Assembly (NCBI GenBank): GCA_947497675.1 | Contig: CANMHY010000074.1 | Span: 1 to 5,358, forward strand | Length of the DNA stretch: 5,358 nt | Source: Alphaproteobacteria bacterium | GTDB lineage: Bacteria; Pseudomonadota; Alphaproteobacteria; 16-39-46 | Direction of reading: 5' to 3' | Shown: positions 5,358 to 5,358 of the stretch, piece after piece | Layout: every line of letters begins with the position of its first letter | Position numbering within the stretch: position 1 is the stretch's first letter | Position numbers and translations under genes: made by a program | The notes under the pieces: generated by a model | Databases searched by the model: none | Told to the model about the DNA's origin: nothing | What the model saw: the letters and a program-made list of their open reading frames with translations, nothing else

Positions 5358-5358
5358 G

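Overview
The window looks like part of the chromosome of an AT-rich Gram-negative bacterium. I suspect a host-associated alphaproteobacterium of the Holosporales/Rickettsiales/Paracaedibacter kind. That is an inference from low-GC intergenic DNA, an ISL3-like IS end, an AAA-ATPase-like/PD-(D/E)XK gene of the type expanded in intracellular bacteria, a dnaE-like 3' end and several broken genes. No marker in the window proves the lineage.

Layout from left to right. (1) 1-146, minus strand: the 5' end of an IS element, holding the first 19 codons of an ISL3-type transposase, its ribosome site, a candidate promoter and a candidate terminal repeat. (2) 147-396: AT-rich intergenic DNA with a perfect 17-bp tandem duplication, a hairpin and a good sigma70-type promoter. 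(3) 397-2514, plus: a large membrane-anchored nucleotide-sugar epimerase/dehydratase of the CapD/WbpM/PglF family. The NAD-binding motifs are intact, but the catalytic TDK motif is replaced by S-F-S. (4) 2583-4366, plus: an AAA-ATPase-like protein with a C-terminal PDDEXK_9 nuclease domain, split by a single-base deletion near 2939. (5) 4391-4467, minus: tRNA-Arg(CCG) with encoded CCA. (6) 4624-4999, minus: a small GC-rich gene for an exported cysteine-containing protein I do not recognise. It is broken by a one-base gain in a C4 run, its start codon is damaged or unusual, and a hairpin terminator follows its restored stop. (7) 5112-5357, minus: the last 81 codons of a gene running off the right edge, tentatively the C-terminus of DNA polymerase III alpha (dnaE), containing a G8 tract.

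The genes do not form one obvious system. The polysaccharide gene has its own promoter. The nuclease gene lies 68 bases behind it on the same strand and is convergent with the tRNA. The small exported-protein gene lies downstream of the dnaE-like gene on the minus strand. The common theme is decay: two single-base frameshifts, one lost or non-canonical start codon, one enzyme with altered catalytic residues, and an adjacent IS. Either the genome is eroding or the assembly contains homopolymer and indel errors. Reads would separate the two.
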